A stretch of DNA of 64,000 nt from contig NZ_CP147918.1 of assembly GCF_039645975.1 (NCBI RefSeq), positions 2,046,001-2,110,000 on the forward strand, given 5' to 3'. How positions within the stretch are numbered: position 1 is the first letter of the stretch; each line of letters opens with the position of its first letter. Below are positions 27,805 to 37,505 of the stretch, in pieces. The notes beneath the pieces are model-generated. The model saw nothing but the letters and a program-made list of their open reading frames with translations. It made no database searches and was not told the origin of the DNA. The stretch is from Sulfurimonas sp. HSL-1716 (GTDB lineage: Bacteria > Campylobacterota > Campylobacteria > Campylobacterales > Sulfurimonadaceae). The position numbers and the translations under genes were made by a program.

Positions 27805-28680
27805 ATGGATTTAACTTTGAAAAAAATGCTAATCGCTCACTCCCCCGATGCGGACGATATCTTTATGTACTATGCGATAAAGTTTGGCTGGGTCGGTATG
27901 AAAGATGTCAGCTTTGATAACATCGCTCTCGATATAGAAACACTCAATGAAGCCACTTTAAAAGGCAAATACGACATAGCGGCCATCAGTTTCGCGCTCT
28001 ATCCGCATGTAAGAGAGGAGTATGCGCCGCTTCGTACCGCCGTCAGTTTCGGCGAAGGATACGGCCCTAAACTCATCAAGCCCAAAGGTGCGAAACTCAA
28101 AAAAAACTTCAAGGTTGCATTAAGCGGAAAGTATACGACGAACGCTATGCTTTTTCGCATAGCTTATCCCCATGCACGCATTACCTATATGAACTTTTTG
28201 GATATCGAAGAAGCCGTAAAGAGCGGCAAAGTGGATGCGGGAGTACTCATACATGAAAGCATCCTCACCTATGCGGATGAACTTGAAGTTGAACGCGAAA
28301 TATGGGATGTCTGGCAAGAACTCAGTGGCGGAGGTCTGCCGCTTCCGCTTGGCGGAATGGCGATCCGTCGTTCTTTACCGCTCAATAAAGCGATAGAGTA
28401 CGAGAAAACATTGACAAAAGCGGTCGATGTTGCAAGAGGACATAAAGACAGGCTCTCGAAGATGCTGATCGAACGCGATCTGGTGCGTGTCGATGCTCCT
28501 ACACTCGATAAGTACCTTGAACTCTATGCCAACGATGATTCTATCAGTCTGAGCGAATTGCAATATAAAGCGATCGACAAACTCTATGAACTTGGCTTTC
28601 GGCACGGTTTTTATGATACACTTGTGAAAATAGAGGATTACCTGATCCCTACACAATATGAAAGTTTGAGAAACTCTTAA
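27805..28680 (+). CDS. mqnD: 1,4-dihydroxy-6-naphthoate synthase MqnD (futalosine pathway)
   Basis: MqnD cleaves cyclic de-hypoxanthine futalosine to 1,4-dihydroxy-6-naphthoate, late in futalosine menaquinone synthesis. The protein shows IAHSPDADDIFMYYAI near its start and the later block ELSGGGLPLPLGGMAIRR, both typical of MqnD. The start is uncertain: ATG 27805 gives 291 residues; TTG 27817 (four codons later) would match the usual KKMLIAHSPDADD start, and the open frame extends back to TTG 27775. fliQ follows with TAATG overlap. Confidence 0.92.
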   Translation: MDLTLKKMLIAHSPDADDIFMYYAIKFGWVGMKDVSFDNIALDIETLNEATLKGKYDIAAISFALYPHVREEYAPLRTAVSFGEGYGPKLIKPKGAKLKKNFKVALSGKYTTNAMLFRIAYPHARITYMNFLDIEEAVKSGKVDAGVLIHESILTYADELEVEREIWDVWQELSGGGLPLPLGGMAIRRSLPLNKAIEYEKTLTKAVDVARGHKDRLSKMLIERDLVRVDAPTLDKYLELYANDDSISLSELQYKAIDKLYELGFRHGFYDTLVKIEDYLIPTQYESLRNS

Positions 28681-28946
28681 TGGATTCACAACTCATCGCT
28701 CTTGGAGTCCAGACATTCAAGATCGCTTTATTGCTTTCTTTGCCTGGGCTTTTGGTAGGAATGCTTATCGGTCTTGGAGTCAGTATATTTCAAGCCACGA
28801 CACAGATCAACGAGATGACGCTTAGCTTTATTCCCAAGATCATCGGCGTTGTCGTCATAATCATTCTTACTATGCCTTGGATGATGAATGAGATAAGCGA
28901 CTTTGCTACAAGTATCATAAATATGATACCTACTTTCGTTCAATAG
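28680..28946 (+). CDS. fliQ: Flagellar export apparatus protein FliQ
   Basis: FliQ is a two-helix component of the flagellar type III export gate. The 88-residue protein has two long membrane helices (about residues 15-40 and 50-75) with the conserved LLVGMLIGLGVSIFQATTQI segment and TLSFIPKI. It is coupled to mqnD (1-bp TAATG overlap) and directly abuts murB. Confidence 0.93.
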   Translation: MDSQLIALGVQTFKIALLLSLPGLLVGMLIGLGVSIFQATTQINEMTLSFIPKIIGVVVIIILTMPWMMNEISDFATSIINMIPTFVQ

Positions 28947-29735
28947 ATGATGATAAAAAAGATAAACTTCAAACAGTTCAGCTCCATAAAGATCGGGCAG
29001 GAACTCGATGTCGTGATGATAGAAGATTTCAACTATCCACAGGGGCATTATCTGCTGGGGGCTTCGAATAATGTGCTTATCGGCACCAACCCGCCTCCGC
29101 TTATGATGCTCAGCAAAAAATACGACTATATAAAAATAGAGAATGGTTCTTTAGTGATAGGCGCGGCGACGCCTAGCGGGAAAATAGTCTCTTTTTGTAA
29201 AAAGCATAATATTGCCGACTTTGAATTTGTCTCCCGCCTTCCCGGAACATTGGGCGGAATGCTTAAAATGAACGCGGGGCTCAAAGAGTTTGAGATCTTT
29301 AACAATTTGGATTCCATCATCACAAAAGAGGGCGAAATAAAAAAAAGCGAAATAGACCACGGGTACAGATATACCGACATAAAAGATGTCGTCTTCGAAG
29401 CGAAGTTTCAACTGAACAAAGGTTTCGACGAAGAAAAAATAAAACTTTTTACGGATATGCGCTCGAACCAGCCCAAAGAATCTAGCGCGGGAAGCTGTTT
29501 TAAAAATCCAAAAGGAGATTATGCCGGACGTCTGATAGAAGCTGTCGGTCTCAAAGGCAAACGCTTCGGAGATATGGAGTTCAGCTCTGTTCATGCAAAC
29601 TTTTTGGTAAACCACGGCGAGGGCAGATTTGAAGATGCCATAGAGCTGATACGCCTTGTCGAGGAAAAGGTAAAAGACACCTTTAGCATAGAGCTTCAGC
29701 GCGAGATAATTATCGTTGACAAAAACTATTTGTAA
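28947..29735 (+). CDS. murB: UDP-N-acetylenolpyruvoylglucosamine reductase
   Basis: MurB reduces the enolpyruvyl group to make UDP-MurNAc, using NADPH and FAD. The 262-residue protein has the FAD-domain block GAATPSGKIV, the SRLPGTLGGMLKMNAG segment, SSAGSCFKNPKGDYAGRLIEAVGLKG with the catalytic serine, and a C-terminal SIELQREIIIV. It begins at the base after the fliQ stop, a second ATG one codon later being possible. Its end is 3 bp from the end of the convergent deacetylase gene. Confidence 0.9.
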   Translation: MMIKKINFKQFSSIKIGQELDVVMIEDFNYPQGHYLLGASNNVLIGTNPPPLMMLSKKYDYIKIENGSLVIGAATPSGKIVSFCKKHNIADFEFVSRLPGTLGGMLKMNAGLKEFEIFNNLDSIITKEGEIKKSEIDHGYRYTDIKDVVFEAKFQLNKGFDEEKIKLFTDMRSNQPKESSAGSCFKNPKGDYAGRLIEAVGLKGKRFGDMEFSSVHANFLVNHGEGRFEDAIELIRLVEEKVKDTFSIELQREIIIVDKNYL

Positions 29736-29738
29736 ATA

Positions 29739-30404
29739 TCAAAGTACCTCATCAAGCCTGACAAAACGGTATCCTCGCCTCTTTAGGTCCCCGACTATTA
29801 CGGGAAGCGTTTTTGGCGTGGTATATCCGCGTCCGTTTATGTGAAAGATCAATATGGAGCCGGGTTTTGCAGCCGTTGTGACCCATTTTATGATACGCTC
29901 GGCAGGTATGTTCTTGTCCGGATCCCCGCTGGAAAAACTCCAATGCACAATCTTATATCCTAAGCTTTCAACCGTATCAAGTGTCTTTTTATCGTAATTG
30001 CCTGCAGGAAACCGAAAGTATTTTGTTTTTCTACCGCTTGCTTTTTTTATGATATTCTGCGTTGACATTATCTCTTCTACCACCTTCTCTTTTGAAAGCG
30101 ATTCCATATGGGCATAGTGATGGTAGGAATGGTTTTCTATCTCTATAAAAGGATAGCGGGATACTTCTGCCAGCTCTTTGGGGTTTCTAAGCGCGAACTT
30201 TGCACTCACGAAAAAGGTGGCAGGAATCTTGTTTGCGAGCAGATATTCTAAAATCACGGGATCGAAATATGAGGGTGTTCTTGTCTCACAGGCATCAAAG
30301 GTCAACGCCACCTCTTTTTTTCCATGCGGATCAAAAGAGGTTATAACATCGGCGTAAACCGTGCCAAGCCATAAAAATACGATAAAGAATAAAACTCTCG
30401 GCAT
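29739..30404 (-). CDS. Polysaccharide deacetylase family protein (NodB homology)
   Basis: This 221-residue protein has a signal peptide (about residues 1-18, ending VYA), so it works in the periplasm or is exported. The NodB fold is shown by VALTFDACE, ATFFVSAKF, the metal motif HSYHH (H-[ST]-x-x-H) near residue 92, YFRFPAG, and the C-terminal ILIFHINGRG. The usual TFDDG is TFDAC here: the first Asp (catalytic base) is kept and the second (metal ligand) is Ala, a variant seen in some subfamilies. The substrate is unknown; peptidoglycan or an extracellular polysaccharide is likely. Confidence 0.8.
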   Translation of the reverse strand: MPRVLFFIVFLWLGTVYADVITSFDPHGKKEVALTFDACETRTPSYFDPVILEYLLANKIPATFFVSAKFALRNPKELAEVSRYPFIEIENHSYHHYAHMESLSKEKVVEEIMSTQNIIKKASGRKTKYFRFPAGNYDKKTLDTVESLGYKIVHWSFSSGDPDKNIPAERIIKWVTTAAKPGSILIFHINGRGYTTPKTLPVIVGDLKRRGYRFVRLDEVL

Positions 30405-30448
30405 TGTCCGCTCCCGTTTCTCTGCTCTTTATATCTTCTGTTTAACGG

Positions 30449-31195
30449 TTAGAATCTTAGCATCAGACCTGTATAAAACCCTGAAAAGGTTATATCTGTT
30501 TTGACATCGGCAGAGCTATAGTCAATCTTGATGTTCTCTTGTCTGTACCCTACTTCGATCGCAGGCTGTACGACAGGCATAAAATCAAAAGTATAATCAA
30601 TCTTCGCTCTTACATCGGAAAACTTTGAGCTTCCGTAAGAAACATATTTTACATCGCCTTCTACTGCGATATTTGTTGAAGGTATCTCCACTCTCGCCCT
30701 TAAATACGCCATAGGGATCACTACGGATGCTTTATTTTCATAAGTCCCGATCGCTGCTTGAGTCGCACTGTACTTCGCATCTATCACTTTGGCATCCAGA
30801 CCAAGGTCCAGTGTTATCCACGCTGTATTGTCTAAAATATTGTAATAAGGGATTATGTCGTACTGGGTTACATCGAGCTTACTTGTCCCGCCGGTAAAAG
30901 TATAGCTGCCCCAGGTTCCCGTCGGTGTTCCTTTTGCTTCTAACGTGGAGTATTCCAGACGAAGATTGGGAAGTACCGGAATGGGATGTTTTATGAACAA
31001 CCATACATATGCCGATGTTTTTTGATCTTTTTTCAGCGTATCGCTACCGCCGACTCCCGAAGAGGGATTGTACGAGGCATCTCCTCTAGGGGTTTGCATC
31101 CAGGCACCTACACCCATCTCGACTCTTGTTATATCTGCATATGAAGCAGACGCGAGAGCTGCACCGACTGCCAACATGGATATCATTTTTTTCAT
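30449..31195 (-). CDS. Outer-membrane beta-barrel protein (TIGR04219-like)
   Basis: This 248-residue protein has a signal peptide (about residues 1-20, ending SYA) and alternating hydrophobic strands ending in FYTGLMLRF, with a C-terminal aromatic residue typical of outer-membrane barrels. The start (ADITRVEMGVGAWMQTPRGD) resembles the TIGR04219 outer-membrane beta-barrel family. The role is unknown. A strong terminator of the upstream tpx gene lies between the two. Confidence 0.65.
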   Translation of the reverse strand: MKKMISMLAVGAALASASYADITRVEMGVGAWMQTPRGDASYNPSSGVGGSDTLKKDQKTSAYVWLFIKHPIPVLPNLRLEYSTLEAKGTPTGTWGSYTFTGGTSKLDVTQYDIIPYYNILDNTAWITLDLGLDAKVIDAKYSATQAAIGTYENKASVVIPMAYLRARVEIPSTNIAVEGDVKYVSYGSSKFSDVRAKIDYTFDFMPVVQPAIEVGYRQENIKIDYSSADVKTDITFSGFYTGLMLRF

Positions 31196-31248
31196 AATAA
31201 AGCCTTATATTGAAATTTATACAAAGTAAGTGTATCGAAGTAAATCTT

Positions 31249-31276
31249 AAAAAACTCAGAGCAAGATGCTCTGAGC
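31249..31276 (-). terminator. tpx: Rho-independent terminator of tpx
   Basis: On the minus strand CTCAGAGCA-TCT-TGCTCTGAG forms a perfect 9-bp stem with a 3-nt loop, followed by six T residues. It lies about 43 bp downstream of the tpx stop codon and separates tpx from the outer-membrane protein gene. Confidence 0.9.
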
Positions 31277-31318
31277 AATAGGGGAATTTTTTTCAGAAGA
31301 AGAAATTTGGATTGTTAA

Positions 31319-31822
31319 TTATTTAACTGCTGCAAGAGCTGCATCGTAATTCGGCTCTTCAGTGATCTCAGGAACGATCTCTTTATAAGTAACGATACCG
31401 TTAGCATCGACAGCAAAAATAGCACGACAAGTAACACCGGCCAAAGCACCGTCAGCAATAAGTACGCCGTAAGCGTTAGCAAAGTCTTTGTTTCTAAAAT
31501 CTGAAGCCACTGTCAGATTAGAGATACCTTCAGTCGAACAAAAACGTCCGGCAGCAAACGGCAGGTCCATAGATACGATAGTTACATCAACATCAGTTAG
31601 CTCAGCGGCTTTTGCGTTGAACTGACGAGTCTCAGTAGCACATACAGGAGTATCTAAAGAGGGTACGACAACGATAAGTTGTTTTTTACCTTGAGCACCG
31701 CCTACTACTTTATCGGCCAGACCATCTGAGTTAGTCACTGTGACTTGAGGTGCTTTATCACCTACTTTTACTTCATTGCCTGCTAAATTAACCGTATTAC
31801 CTTTTAACATTGTAGTTGCCAT
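31319..31822 (-). CDS. tpx: Thiol peroxidase Tpx
   Basis: Tpx is an atypical 2-Cys peroxiredoxin that reduces peroxides with thioredoxin. The 167-residue protein has the peroxidatic Cys61 in SLDTPVCATETRQF and the resolving Cys95 in GRFCSTEG, both at the expected positions. The start has a strong AAGGAG site. It is a single-gene unit with its own terminator. Confidence 0.96.
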   Translation of the reverse strand: MATTMLKGNTVNLAGNEVKVGDKAPQVTVTNSDGLADKVVGGAQGKKQLIVVVPSLDTPVCATETRQFNAKAAELTDVDVTIVSMDLPFAAGRFCSTEGISNLTVASDFRNKDFANAYGVLIADGALAGVTCRAIFAVDANGIVTYKEIVPEITEEPNYDAALAAVK

Positions 31823-32039
31823 ATCGACTCCTTATATTTACATATTTTACACTTTAAAGAAACAAGTTCCCTCAGTTAAGTTAACACTAAATTTGCTTAA
31901 ACACCATTGACTATCTTTGTCGATAGAGATTTCACACTTTTTTAAAAAGCTCTATCAAATGGCAACAGAAGTTTACTTAAATCGGATAATTTTTGTCTTA
32001 ATTAACCAATATCACTTTTGCCCTAAGCTTTTATTAAGA

Positions 32040-33017
32040 TTATAACTCGCTTCTTGAACTCACCTTTAGTTCATTTTGGAGAGTAAACATTCCCCTTTCG
32101 TACATCTCCACCGCCACTCTGCCTATCATAGCCGCATTATCCGAACAATATTTCAACTCCGAAAGCAAAAGTGCCGCACCGTACGGAGCTATCAACTTTT
32201 CTATCTGCCCGCGGAGATACATATTCGCACTTGCACCTCCAACTATAGCAAATTTTTTTGGAGGATTCGCTTTAAAATATTTTTTTAGTTTTTGAGTAAG
32301 ATGGGCGACGGCTATGTGTTCAAACGAAGCCGCGATATCTTTATAATCCTCTTTCGTTCCCTCTAAGACCGCAAGTCTTACGGCATTTTTCAACCCAGAA
32401 TAGCTAAAAGCGATCTTTGGAGACTGATGAAGGGGGATCGTAAAATCATATCTTTTTCTATCTCCGCCTTTTGCAAGATTTTCTATTTCCGGCCCTCCGG
32501 GATAACCCAGATCCATCATCTTTGCGACCTTATCAAAGCTCTCGCCGAAACTGTCGTCCATCGTAGATGCCACAACTTTCATATCGTCAAAGCTCTTTGC
32601 TTCGATGACCTGCGTATGTCCGCCGGACACAAGTAGTACCGTCAAAGGCAACTCCGTCTCTTTCTCTATAAAAAGAGAGTATATATGCCCTTTGAGATGG
32701 TTAACCGAGATGATAGGAATACCCAAAGCGATACTTACGGCCTTTGCCATCGTCACGCCCTCGATGAGAGTGACGGCGAGTCCGGGCGTTGTCGTGACGG
32801 CGACGGCTTTTAATTCGCTGAAGTACGGCTTGCACAGCTCAAGGATACGCGGAAGCGCTTCGGCGTGAAGACGCGAAGCGAGTTCCGGTACGACACCTCC
32901 GTAGACCGAATGTTCCAGCTCTTGAGATATCTTCTTATGAAACACAAGCCTACGTGTGGCTATCTCGGTGATCGCTACGGCGCTGTCGTCACATGAGCTT
33001 TCTATGCTTAATATCAA
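32040..33017 (-). CDS. tsaD: tRNA N6-threonylcarbamoyladenosine transferase TsaD
   Basis: TsaD transfers the threonylcarbamoyl group to A37 of ANN-reading tRNAs. The 325-residue protein has the start [11 protein letters not shown], the NHLKGH metal-binding histidines, [10 protein letters not shown], and [10 protein letters not shown]. It overlaps the upstream adenine methylase gene by 4 bp. Confidence 0.96.
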   Translation of the reverse strand: MILSIESSCDDSAVAITEIATRRLVFHKKISQELEHSVYGGVVPELASRLHAEALPRILELCKPYFSELKAVAVTTTPGLAVTLIEGVTMAKAVSIALGIPIISVNHLKGHIYSLFIEKETELPLTVLLVSGGHTQVIEAKSFDDMKVVASTMDDSFGESFDKVAKMMDLGYPGGPEIENLAKGGDRKRYDFTIPLHQSPKIAFSYSGLKNAVRLAVLEGTKEDYKDIAASFEHIAVAHLTQKLKKYFKANPPKKFAIVGGASANMYLRGQIEKLIAPYGAALLLSELKYCSDNAAMIGRVAVEMYERGMFTLQNELKVSSRSEL

Positions 33018-34024
33018 AATCCGTCCTTTTGCAAAATATGAAGATACTCGAAAGTAGAACCGGTTCTATGGTTTCTTTTTTCCGTTTTATCGGCTTTAAA
33101 TCTTTTATACTCGGTTGTCGCCAAGTCGTATTTTCCATACTTTGACATTATCTCTTTCACGTCCTTTTCGCTCATAAGTCCTTCATTGTTATAACTCAAA
33201 AAGATATATTTGAACTTTGCATACTTTATAAGCTCTTCAAAAGTATTATGAACATATTTTTTTTTACAGTATCGGCTCTTTTTGTACTCTCTAAGACCGC
33301 TTTTACCGCGCGGTTCGAATTCGTCGTAAAGAGCAATGGTGTTGAGCAGATGGTAGTTTGCACCGTACTCTCTATGGTTATAGGGCGGGTCCAGATACAA
33401 GATATCACCCTCTATCTTTCTTATCAGTTCGTTTGCATCTTCATTATAAACTCTATGCCCCGAACCGGCCGTTTCAAAATGCGCAGATTCAAGTATCATC
33501 TCTTTTTGAGCCGTCTTTTTAAGGTGCTTAAGATACGCTCCATACATTGAAGCCGTATTGGCGACCTTATCCGCACTCTCCAAAAGCGATGCCAGCAGGA
33601 AATAGAACATGTTTTCATCTATAGTTTTATTTTCATACCACTCTTTTATCTGCAAGCGCACGGTATCTATCTTCTTGCCGTTCTTATCGCTGAAGTACTG
33701 TCTTTTTCCGCTTCCGCCCAGACAGTAGTTTTGATATATGAATCCGTCGTTTCTAAGATTCAAAGCGTTAAGTTCATCAATGTATCTCTGCTTTTCATCC
33801 ATGTCCGAAGAGTTCTCTATATAGTTTTTATTTAAAACAAAGCTGTAGTTTTCAAGATCGTTGCTGATTACTTTTTTTACATCTCTCTTAAAACTTCTGC
33901 CGACTATACCCGTACCGGCAAAGATATCACAGAATATTTTCTCGATAAGCTCCCCCTCCACAACTTTTGAGATCTCCTCTTTTAAAAAAACGGACAATCT
34001 TGATTTGGAGCCTATATAGTTCAT
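33014..34024 (-). CDS. Orphan D12-class DNA adenine N6-methyltransferase
   Basis: This 336-residue protein has the D12/Dam-type start NYIGSKSRL, the SAM-binding FAGTG (35-39), and the catalytic DPPY (212-215) followed by [10 protein letters not shown]. The order of motifs (FxGxG first, DPPY later) is that of alpha-class adenine methylases. No restriction endonuclease is nearby, so it looks like an orphan enzyme or the remnant of a restriction-modification pair. The 4-bp overlap with the essential gene tsaD suggests a stably kept gene. The recognition sequence is unknown. Confidence 0.85.
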   Translation of the reverse strand: MNYIGSKSRLSVFLKEEISKVVEGELIEKIFCDIFAGTGIVGRSFKRDVKKVISNDLENYSFVLNKNYIENSSDMDEKQRYIDELNALNLRNDGFIYQNYCLGGSGKRQYFSDKNGKKIDTVRLQIKEWYENKTIDENMFYFLLASLLESADKVANTASMYGAYLKHLKKTAQKEMILESAHFETAGSGHRVYNEDANELIRKIEGDILYLDPPYNHREYGANYHLLNTIALYDEFEPRGKSGLREYKKSRYCKKKYVHNTFEELIKYAKFKYIFLSYNNEGLMSEKDVKEIMSKYGKYDLATTEYKRFKADKTEKRNHRTGSTFEYLHILQKDGF

Positions 34025-34081
34025 ATGACATCTCTTTTTAAAACAATTTTCCAGATCGTTTCATCACAATCATACAGGTCG

Positions 34082-34621
34082 TCAAACTTCATCTGCGCCT
34101 TTCACCAGTTCGACTATCTCCCTCCACTCTCCATAGCCGCTGCTTGCGTTGATATGTCCGGCATTTTTCAAGGTCATGTGCGTAGCGTTTAAACTTTTTG
34201 CCAGAAGTCCGGCTTCCTCTTCATCTATATACGGATCGTCTGTCGATGTAATCAGAACAACGCTTTTTGCATAAAGTTCCTTTGGGATTCCGACAGGAAA
34301 AAAACTGCTCAACTCTTCAAGTTCGCAGGTAAGACTCGGCGGCGCGACCAGAAAAAGGTTTTTTATTTTTTGCATCTCAGCCTCATGGCACAGATGAAAC
34401 CAAAGCGTGTTTGCCAAAGAGTGGCATATTACCGTATCGGGCTTGAAGTCTTGAAGTATCTCTTTAACCTGCTGCATCCAAACATCTTTTTTCGGCGCAT
34501 CCTTATCTTTTAAAAGAGGGAAACAGACCGTTCCGTAATCTTTTGCAAGCTCACCCGCAAGGTAGCTCTGCCAATGCGGAAAATCGCTTCCGCCCCAGCC
34601 GTGAAGTATCAATGCTTTCAT
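34082..34621 (-). CDS. RBBP9/YdeN-family alpha/beta hydrolase
   Basis: This 179-residue protein starts with ALILHGWGGSDFPHWQSYL, typical of the RBBP9/YdeN serine hydrolases. The nucleophile is in the CHSLANT segment, the acid is probably in STDDPYIDEEEAG, and the catalytic His in NAGHINASSGYGEW. It is coupled to the upstream kinase gene by a 4-bp overlap. The substrate is unknown. Confidence 0.85.
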   Translation of the reverse strand: MKALILHGWGGSDFPHWQSYLAGELAKDYGTVCFPLLKDKDAPKKDVWMQQVKEILQDFKPDTVICHSLANTLWFHLCHEAEMQKIKNLFLVAPPSLTCELEELSSFFPVGIPKELYAKSVVLITSTDDPYIDEEEAGLLAKSLNATHMTLKNAGHINASSGYGEWREIVELVKGADEV

Positions 34622-35631
34622 GAAGCCGTCCCTTTTATACAGTGATCCGAATAGGGTATGAAAATATAAAAATGCGTACCCTCGGCATCGGATGATTTTA
34701 AGATTATATCGCCTTCAAAAACTTTTTGCACAATCTCTTTTGACATGAACAAACCGATACCCGTACCTTTCTTTTTATGTTTTGTCGTAAAATAGGGATC
34801 GAATATCTTATGCTGGATACTCTCTTCGATACCTCCGCCGTTGTCTATGCACTCGATGATGATCCCTTCATCTTGACTTGAAAAACGCAACTCTATCTTC
34901 TTGCCCTCTTTTTTTAAAAGCTCTAAAGCATTTCTTGAGTTGTTTAAAAGATTTAAAATAACCTGCGTAACGGATGAGACCATCATGGCATGTCTGCTTT
35001 GCTCATCGATCTTTATCTCCAAAGATATCTTTTTGTTGTCGATATGTGAACAGATTATACTCTTGATCTCTTTTATCAGCTCTTCAAGCTCTCTAAGCTC
35101 CAAAGAAACTTTCTTATCAAAGAACGACATAAAGTCATCTACCGTAGATGCCAGATAATCTACGTTATCTTCCATGATGGTGAAGTATTTGTCCATCTCC
35201 TCTTTTTTCCCGCTTGACGTTCTTGCCGCAACGACTGCCAGCGATATCGTATTCAAAGGCTGTTTCCACTGATGAGAGATATTTGCCATCATCTCTCCCA
35301 TTAACGCAAAACGTGCCTGTTCAAAGAGCATGATATCTTTTTTCTTATTTTTGTTTATCTCTTCTTGAAGATGCTCTTTAACGAACTTCAGGTTCTTTAC
35401 CAGTTTCAAAATAAAATATGTCATAAAGGGTGTTATAAGAAGCGGCAGAATAATCGACAAAGAAAAGTAAACGTAGTTATATTCACATTTGAACAACAAT
35501 ACAAAGATATAGACCAGCGGAACGGAAAGGAACGTGGAGACGAATGTAGAGATCAAAATGACTACAAACCTATTACACGACGACAATTTATCGATAAGAT
35601 AGTCGAAAAAATCTCTTTTGCTCTTTGGCAT
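34618..35631 (-). CDS. Orphan membrane sensor histidine kinase
   Basis: This 337-residue protein has two N-terminal membrane helices (about residues 21-48 and 53-78) with almost no periplasmic loop, a short coiled coil, and a HisKA-type dimerisation helix with the phospho-acceptor His120 in ANISHQWKQPLN. The ATPase domain follows with NLLNNSRNAL (N box), DNGGGI (G1) and KGTGIGLFM (G2). No response regulator gene is adjacent and no sensory domain is recognised. It sits between dxr and the hydrolase gene. Confidence 0.88.
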   Translation of the reverse strand: MPKSKRDFFDYLIDKLSSCNRFVVILISTFVSTFLSVPLVYIFVLLFKCEYNYVYFSLSIILPLLITPFMTYFILKLVKNLKFVKEHLQEEINKNKKKDIMLFEQARFALMGEMMANISHQWKQPLNTISLAVVAARTSSGKKEEMDKYFTIMEDNVDYLASTVDDFMSFFDKKVSLELRELEELIKEIKSIICSHIDNKKISLEIKIDEQSRHAMMVSSVTQVILNLLNNSRNALELLKKEGKKIELRFSSQDEGIIIECIDNGGGIEESIQHKIFDPYFTTKHKKKGTGIGLFMSKEIVQKVFEGDIILKSSDAEGTHFYIFIPYSDHCIKGTAS

Positions 35632-35632
35632 G

Positions 35633-36697
35633 TCAGACCTTACAAAATCTTCTGACTTCTTTATTTAGCATAAAGACATCATCGACGCTTTTTGGCTCAT
35701 CCAAAAAGTGCTCATACGCTTTTAAAATATGCTTTGAAATATCCATAAAGCCTATCTCGCCTGCTATGAACCTTGCGATCGCAGCTTCGTTTGCCGCATT
35801 TATGACGACCCCCCGTTTAGGATTGGCTAAAAGTTCCTCTTTGATCTGCCAGATCGGATAACGCGCTTTATCTATGGCTCTAAACTCCAAAGAACCGGCT
35901 TTTACCAGGTCGACGGGTTCTAGTATCTGCGCATCGACCTTGTTCATGATCGCATAAGAGATGGGAAGCTGCATGGAAGCATTGGCTATATGTGCCGTCG
36001 TAGAGCCGTCTTTAAAGTTCACAAGCGCATGAATAAGCGATTTTGTTTCGATGATGGCATCGTATTTTCCTTCGCCGAAAAGCCATCTGGCCTCTAAAAG
36101 CTCGAACATCTTGTTAACCATCGTAGCAGAGTCGATGGTTATCTTCTGACCCATCGACCAGTTCGGATGTTTTTGGGTATCTTCGAGCGTCGCATTGGGC
36201 AGATCCCTGAGGTCCCAGTCACGAAACGCTCCACCGCTTGCGGTGATGGTCATGCTTGAAACCGCTCTGTTTTGCAGCAGATACCAGAGTCCGAAATGCT
36301 CGCTGTCGATGGGCTGTATCTTGGAAGTATCTATAAAAGCTCCCGCGGCGACCAGACTCTCTTTGTTTGCCAAAGCCACGCGTTTGCCTGTTTCTATCGC
36401 TTTAAGCGTAGGACGAAGTCCTAAAAACCCGACAAACGCGTTTACCATCAGTTCGCTTTTTGAACTCTCGATGGCTTCGAGTATCGCTTCTTCGCCAAAA
36501 CGTACGTCATGATGCTTTACGCGAGCCGCATCATCCTTATCGGCGATAACGACTATTCTTGGGTTATGCACCCTTATCTGTTCGTTTAAAAGAGCGATAT
36601 TTTTTCCTGCCGCCAGAATATCTACGTTAAGATTAAAACGCTCCGCAATAGCGAGCGTATTGACTCCTATGGAGCCGGTTGATCCGAGAATTATCAA
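35633..36697 (-). CDS. dxr: 1-deoxy-D-xylulose 5-phosphate reductoisomerase
   Basis: Dxr (IspC) makes 2-C-methyl-D-erythritol 4-phosphate, the committed step of the MEP isoprenoid route. The 354-residue protein has ILGSTGSIGVNTL at the start (NADPH binding), LANKESLVAAG, SEHFGLWYLL, and SGGAFRD with metal and substrate residues. It is somewhat short for the family (about 380-400). cdsA lies 3 bp upstream. Confidence 0.94.
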   Translation of the reverse strand: MIILGSTGSIGVNTLAIAERFNLNVDILAAGKNIALLNEQIRVHNPRIVVIADKDDAARVKHHDVRFGEEAILEAIESSKSELMVNAFVGFLGLRPTLKAIETGKRVALANKESLVAAGAFIDTSKIQPIDSEHFGLWYLLQNRAVSSMTITASGGAFRDWDLRDLPNATLEDTQKHPNWSMGQKITIDSATMVNKMFELLEARWLFGEGKYDAIIETKSLIHALVNFKDGSTTAHIANASMQLPISYAIMNKVDAQILEPVDLVKAGSLEFRAIDKARYPIWQIKEELLANPKRGVVINAANEAAIARFIAGEIGFMDISKHILKAYEHFLDEPKSVDDVFMLNKEVRRFCKV

Positions 36698-36700
36698 TTT

Positions 36701-37465
36701 TTATACCAGACCGCGAAGAAGAACAAGCATGACGATGGCGCCGAAAAGATAGCCGTCTATTCTATCCAGTACTCCGCCGTGACCAGGCAATATGGTCCCG
36801 CTGTCTTTGACTCCTGCCTGACGTTTTAGATAACTCTCAAAAAGATCGCCGAAAATAGACGACAGCGATACTAAAAACGAGATGATGATCGCTTTTTGCA
36901 TATCCACGAACGTTATACCGATAAAAAAGCTGAGCACGGTCGCCACTACCAATCCGCCGACAACGCCTTCCATCGTTTTATTGGGGCTCGTTACGCAAAA
37001 CGGCGTTTTGCCTATACTTTTTCCGACATAGTACGCCCCTACGTCCGTTCCCGCTACCGCAACGATCAGCCATAAAAGCGATACCATGCCGTACTCTTGA
37101 TAAAGCGTCCAGAAGAAAAGCATCCCTGCAGTCGGATATAAAAACGGCAGAAAGTTTTTCCATGGAATATTTTGAGTGTATGCGACGGCTCCGAAGAATA
37201 TAACACCGGCTATGACGAAAAGATCGTCTCCATAAGGATAAAAAAGTGCTACAAGCCATAAAAGCGCACCGTAAAAAAAGAGTGAATTGTTGTTTATTCC
37301 AAAAAGTTCGTTCGCCTCTTTGAAAGCAAGCAGGTATACCACTCCCAAAACAAGCCAAGTAAGTAAAAAACTGTCTATAAACCCTATCACTAAAACTGCG
37401 GCCAAAAGTCCAAGTCCGGTCACGACCCTCTCTTTATTAGAACCTACTTTATCCATTATCTGCAT
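36701..37465 (-). CDS. cdsA: Phosphatidate cytidylyltransferase
   Basis: CdsA makes CDP-diacylglycerol from phosphatidate and CTP, the branch point of phospholipid synthesis. The 254-residue membrane protein has about seven helices and the C-terminal signature around SSIFGDLFESYLKRQAGVKD followed by LPGHGGVLDRIDG. It is followed by dxr, the usual gene pair. Confidence 0.94.
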   Translation of the reverse strand: MQIMDKVGSNKERVVTGLGLLAAVLVIGFIDSFLLTWLVLGVVYLLAFKEANELFGINNNSLFFYGALLWLVALFYPYGDDLFVIAGVIFFGAVAYTQNIPWKNFLPFLYPTAGMLFFWTLYQEYGMVSLLWLIVAVAGTDVGAYYVGKSIGKTPFCVTSPNKTMEGVVGGLVVATVLSFFIGITFVDMQKAIIISFLVSLSSIFGDLFESYLKRQAGVKDSGTILPGHGGVLDRIDGYLFGAIVMLVLLRGLV

Positions 37466-37505
37466 GAAAAATCCATTTCAAAATTTGATAACTAATTATA
37501 TCCAA

